From Beijerinckiaceae bacterium (GTDB lineage Bacteria > Pseudomonadota > Alphaproteobacteria > Rhizobiales > Beijerinckiaceae): a stretch of DNA of 45,156 nucleotides. The notes beneath the pieces are model-generated. The model did no database searches. It saw only the letters and a program-made list of their open reading frames with translations, and was not told the origin of the DNA. Shown one piece after another: positions 41,477-45,156 of this stretch. Each line of letters begins with the position of its first letter. Position 1 is the first letter of the stretch. The translations under genes and the position numbers were made by a program. The stretch is from contig JARLIW010000027.1 in NCBI GenBank assembly GCA_031291515.1, forward strand, positions 1 through 45,156. Reading direction: 5' to 3'.

Positions 41477-41490
41477 TTGATTTCGATCAA
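41477..41490 (-). promoter_or_regulatory. FNR/FixK-type box (TTGATTTCGATCAA) upstream of phaC
   Basis: Perfect TTGAT-N4-ATCAA palindrome, about 48 nt upstream of ATG 41429. Confidence 0.7.
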
Positions 41491-41781
41491 CGGCCGCCGG
41501 CCTGCGTCGGGGGCGCCAAGGCGCTCGGCCGCTCGCGCGTCATGTGACCCTCCCGTCGAGATCGTCACGCTCTGCGCCGGCGAGCGCGGAGACCCAGATG
41601 ACGACGATAGTCTATGAAGATTTGCGCGTCTGACAACCCGCGCGAATGTGCCGATGGGGCGATGCTCGGACGATCGGGGTCCATTCCGTTCCGCCCAAAG
41701 CGTCAGCTGTGCTAACATTGATGGCGCCAAGCGATGCGCGGGCCCGGCGGAAATCGTCTGGGACGGAAGGACTGAACAATA

Positions 41782-42423
41782 ATGACGCAGCGCATGCAGG
41801 ATCTGGCCGATCAAATTGTAAAGCTTCAAAGCGAGCTAGACCGAGAGATCGCGCTGCGGCGAAAGGTCCTCGGATGGCGTCTCAACAAGCGGATGATCGA
41901 ATTCGAGCACGGAATCACGCTCGAACACCGGCGCTTGCGCGAGAGCGCGACGCGCTTTCTCCTGAAATCGTCAATTCTCGCTTACCTGTCCGCGCCGGTG
42001 ATCTATTCCATGATCATCCCTTTTGCCCTGATCGACGGATGGGCAAGTTTTTACCAGGCGATATGCTTTCGCCTTTATGGTTTGCCGCGCGTTCGCCGCT
42101 CGAATTACATCATGTTCGACCGGCGGCACCTCGCGTACCTCAACTGGATCGAGGCGCTCAACTGCGTTTATTGCGGTTATGCCAATGGCGTCATTGCCTA
42201 TGTCCGCGAGATCGGAAGCCGGACCGAACAATATTGGTGCCCGATCAAGCACGCCTTGCGGATCAGCGATCCGCATCGGCGCTACTACGAGTTTCTAGAA
42301 TATGGCGATGCCGAAGGCTATCGATCGAGGCTGGACACGTTCCGGGAGCGATTGCGTCAAGAAGTTCCCACCAGTTCGTCGCCATGGGACGTGGAGACGC
42401 TCAAGCCCGAGACAAAGCCCTAG
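41782..42423 (+). CDS. Hypothetical protein with CxxC-type cysteine motif and a central hydrophobic segment
   Basis: 213 aa; N-terminal coiled coil, SSILAYLSAPVIYSMIIPFALIDGW, NCVYCGYANGVIAYVREIGSRTEQYWCPIKHA. Confidence 0.75.
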   Translation: MTQRMQDLADQIVKLQSELDREIALRRKVLGWRLNKRMIEFEHGITLEHRRLRESATRFLLKSSILAYLSAPVIYSMIIPFALIDGWASFYQAICFRLYGLPRVRRSNYIMFDRRHLAYLNWIEALNCVYCGYANGVIAYVREIGSRTEQYWCPIKHALRISDPHRRYYEFLEYGDAEGYRSRLDTFRERLRQEVPTSSSPWDVETLKPETKP

Positions 42424-42609
42424 CCTTTGTTGGTTCGTGACGATGCCGCCGCATTTCCGCATGCCGCCGCGCGGGCCGCGGGGCCGAGGCGAGGCCGGCC
42501 GCGAGCGTGAGATCGGATGGTCGGCGTCGCGAAAACGCCAGCCCGTCTCGCTGCCGGGCACGATCTCTGCTAACGGATTGCCCGATTAGATGGGGAGGCG
42601 GTTGCTGAC

Positions 42610-43713
42610 GTGAGCCTATCGTGGTTGGCAAGATCGAATTCGCGGGAGCTCGCGCGGCGGGAGCCTCCGCTTGGCGGGGCAGACCCGCCGGGTCATCTCA
42701 CCGCGCGGGACCGCGCGGCGGAGCCGCTGGTGCGGATCGACTCCGTCGATAAAATTTTTGGGGCGGGGCCCGGCGCCGTCACGGCATTGGATGACGTTTC
42801 CCTGACGATCAAGGCCGAAGAGTTCTTCACGCTGCTTGGGCCGTCGGGATGCGGCAAGTCGACGCTTCTGCGCATGATCGCGGGTTTCGAGCATCCCACG
42901 CGCGGCGCCATCCTCTTGGATCATCGCGACGTCATAGCGGATCCGCCGCACCGGCGGCCGGTCAATATCGTGTTTCAATCCTATGCTCTGTTTCCGCATA
43001 TGAGCGTCGCGGAAAATGTCGCCTTTGGTCTCGAGCGTCTCGGACAGCGACGCGCCGCTGTCGCCGCGCGCGTCGAGGCGATGCTGCGCTTGGTGCGTTT
43101 GGAGGGGTTTGGTGACCGGCGTCCGCACCAGCTGTCCGGCGGGCAGCAGCAACGTGTCGCGCTGGCGCGCGCCGTGGCTCCGGCGCCGAAATTGCTTCTG
43201 TTGGACGAGCCCCTGTCCGCCCTCGATGTCAAATTGCGCCGCGAGATGCAGGTCGAGTTGAAGCGCATCCAGCGCAAGACGGGGATCACCTTTTTGCTCG
43301 TGACCCACGATCAGGAGGAGGCTCTGTCGCTGTCGGATCGGATCGCCGTCATGGAGGCGGGCCGTGTTCTGCAAGTCGGCAGGCCCGCCGATATTTATGA
43401 GCGGCCCGCGTCGCGCTTCGTGGCCGATTTCATGGGCGGCAACGTTCTGCCCGGCGACGCTCTCGGCTTAACGGCACCTTTCGCCGCGATCCGGCCCGAG
43501 CGCGTCGAGGTTCTGGCTGAGGGTAGCGGGCCGGGGCTGGGCGGGCGGTTGATCGAAATCACCTATCTCGGCGCGCGGATCGCCTACACGGTTGCGCTCG
43601 ACATCGGCGTGACGTTGCGGGCCGAGCAGCAGGCTTTGCCGGGGCCTTTGGAGCCGGGTCAGCGCGTCCTCTGCCGGTTGCCCGGCGATGCGCTCGCGGC
43701 TTTGGAGGCCTGA
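42610..43713 (+). CDS. potA: Polyamine-type ABC transporter ATP-binding protein
   Basis: [56 protein letters not shown]-terminal TOBE-like region. Confidence 0.92.
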   Translation: MSLSWLARSNSRELARREPPLGGADPPGHLTARDRAAEPLVRIDSVDKIFGAGPGAVTALDDVSLTIKAEEFFTLLGPSGCGKSTLLRMIAGFEHPTRGAILLDHRDVIADPPHRRPVNIVFQSYALFPHMSVAENVAFGLERLGQRRAAVAARVEAMLRLVRLEGFGDRRPHQLSGGQQQRVALARAVAPAPKLLLLDEPLSALDVKLRREMQVELKRIQRKTGITFLLVTHDQEEALSLSDRIAVMEAGRVLQVGRPADIYERPASRFVADFMGGNVLPGDALGLTAPFAAIRPERVEVLAEGSGPGLGGRLIEITYLGARIAYTVALDIGVTLRAEQQALPGPLEPGQRVLCRLPGDALAALEA

Positions 43714-43718
43714 CCGCC

Positions 43719-44606
43719 GTGCCCCTCGCGCCGCGCTCAAAGAACCACGTGGTGTTTCTCGCCGGACCGGCGCTTTTCACCATCGTTGTGTTGATGGCGC
43801 TGCCGATGGTCCTGGTGCTCGCGACGTCGTTTCTGACGTCCTCCGTCTATGGCGGCGCGCATATGCCTGTTACGGCGGAATCCTACATTCGCTTCGTTTA
43901 TGGCCGCGATCTCGACGATGTCCTGGTTTTCGATACGACCTATCTCGCGGTTTTCGCGCGTTCCTTGATCCAGGCGGCCTTGGCCACTGTTCTCTGTCTT
44001 TTGATCGGATTGCCGCTGGCCTGGTATATGGCGACGCGCCCACCGGGCTGGCGTCGGTTTCTGGTGCTGCTGGTGACCATACCGTTTTGGACAAATCTTC
44101 TCGTGCGCATTTATTGTTGGGTGCTGCTCCTTCGTGACGAGGGGCTCGTCAATCAAGTGCTTCTTGCCGCGGGCCTGACGAAGACGCCGGTGACGTTTCT
44201 TTATTCCGATGGCGCCATTCTCATGGGGATCGTCTATGGCAGCCTGCCTTTTATGGTTTTGCCGATTTACGCCGTGCTCGAAAAGCTCGATCACCGGCTG
44301 ATCGAAGCCGCGTATGATCTTTATGCCGGGCGTTTTGCGATCCTGCGAAAACTGATTTGGCCGCTGGCGAGGCCGGGCGTTGCCGCTGGCGCGCTTCTTG
44401 TCTTCGTGCCGTCGCTCGGCGCGTTTGTCGCGCCCTATATTCTCGGTGGCGGCAAGAAATTGATGATCGGCAGTTTGATCCAGCAGCAGTTTTCGACCGC
44501 CCGCGACTGGTCATTCGGCTCGGCGCTTTCGATCATCCTGATGGCATTCGTTTTGGCGGGCTTGGTGTGGTTGGCGCGCCGCCGCGCGTCGGATTTTCTC
44601 TCGTGA
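43719..44606 (+). CDS. potB: Polyamine-type ABC transporter permease
   Basis: Binding-protein-dependent permease motif EAAYDLYAGRFAILRKLIWPLARPGVAAG; six TM. Confidence 0.9.
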   Translation: MPLAPRSKNHVVFLAGPALFTIVVLMALPMVLVLATSFLTSSVYGGAHMPVTAESYIRFVYGRDLDDVLVFDTTYLAVFARSLIQAALATVLCLLIGLPLAWYMATRPPGWRRFLVLLVTIPFWTNLLVRIYCWVLLLRDEGLVNQVLLAAGLTKTPVTFLYSDGAILMGIVYGSLPFMVLPIYAVLEKLDHRLIEAAYDLYAGRFAILRKLIWPLARPGVAAGALLVFVPSLGAFVAPYILGGGKKLMIGSLIQQQFSTARDWSFGSALSIILMAFVLAGLVWLARRRASDFLS

Positions 44607-45156
44607 GCGGCCGGCGCTTTGATTGGCGCGCCATGCCGGAATATCGTTTCGCGAGCATTTGCGCGCTTGTCTTTCTTTACGCGCCGCTTGCGGTTCTCAT
44701 CGTCTATTCGTTCAATGCCAATCGCGAGGCTTTGATCTGGAGCGGAGTCACCACGCATTGGTTCGCCAAGGCCTTGGGGAACCCGGATTTGCGCCGCGCC
44801 GCGATCAACAGCTTGATTGTCGCGGCGACCGCCACGCCCGTGGCGTCGTTGCTCTCGGTTCCCGCGGCCGTGGCTTTTGAACGCGGCGGTCCGTTCCGGG
44901 GTCGCGCCCTCGGCGAAGCCTTGATCGCGATGCCGCTGATCGCGCCGGAGATCGTCACGGCCATTGCAACTCTCGTCTTCTTCGACGTGATCGGGCTGCG
45001 CGCCGGGCTTGGCAACGTCATTCTCGCCCATGTCGCCTTTTGTATTCCCTTCGCATTGATGCCGGTGAGAGCCCGGCTGCGCGGCATGCCGCGCGATATC
45101 GAGGATGCCGCGCACGATCTTTACGCCGGGCGATGGCAGGTGTTTCGTCTGGTCAC
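44603..45156 (+). CDS. potC: Polyamine-type ABC transporter permease, truncated by window end
   Basis: GTG at 44603 overlapping the potB stop; my translation VSGRRFDWRAMPEYRFASICALVFLYAPLAVLIVYSFNA...DIEDAAHDLYAGRWQVFRLV; not in ORF track because it runs off the end. Confidence 0.88.
   Translation, partial: MSGRRFDWRAMPEYRFASICALVFLYAPLAVLIVYSFNANREALIWSGVTTHWFAKALGNPDLRRAAINSLIVAATATPVASLLSVPAAVAFERGGPFRGRALGEALIAMPLIAPEIVTAIATLVFFDVIGLRAGLGNVILAHVAFCIPFALMPVRARLRGMPRDIEDAAHDLYAGRWQVFRLV

Overview
GC-rich window, probably from an alphaproteobacterium (Rhizobiales/Beijerinckiaceae-like; inferred from gene content only). Left part: truncated CopA-type P-ATPase, pgl, tkt, an HWE-type PAS histidine kinase, two MltB-type transglycosylases, and an assimilatory nitrate/nitrite reduction operon (NirB-like FAD reductase, NirA, flavodoxin-less diaphorase, NasA). 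These are followed by a short rpmJ (L36) missing from the ORF track, a cupredoxin, a TPR protein and two glycosyltransferases. Centre: a complete N-type (alternative F-type) ATPase operon in the order D-C-Q-R-B-E-F-A-G. Right: a Crp/Fnr (FixK-like) regulator, a minus-strand block with low-oxygen/persistence character (APH/ATP-binding protein, two UspA, HdeD, a DUF1476/zeta-inhibitor homologue, MlaEFD, ChaB, host-attachment protein, PhaC), and a potABC polyamine transporter running off the end. The main observation is a set of FNR/FixK-type boxes (TTGA-N6-TCAA and close variants) upstream of the N-ATPase operon, both uspA genes, hdeD and phaC, with an E-xxSR-type Crp/Fnr regulator between them. 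This suggests one oxygen-responsive module linking an alternative rotary ATPase, a zeta-type ATPase inhibitor homologue, stress proteins and PHA synthesis.
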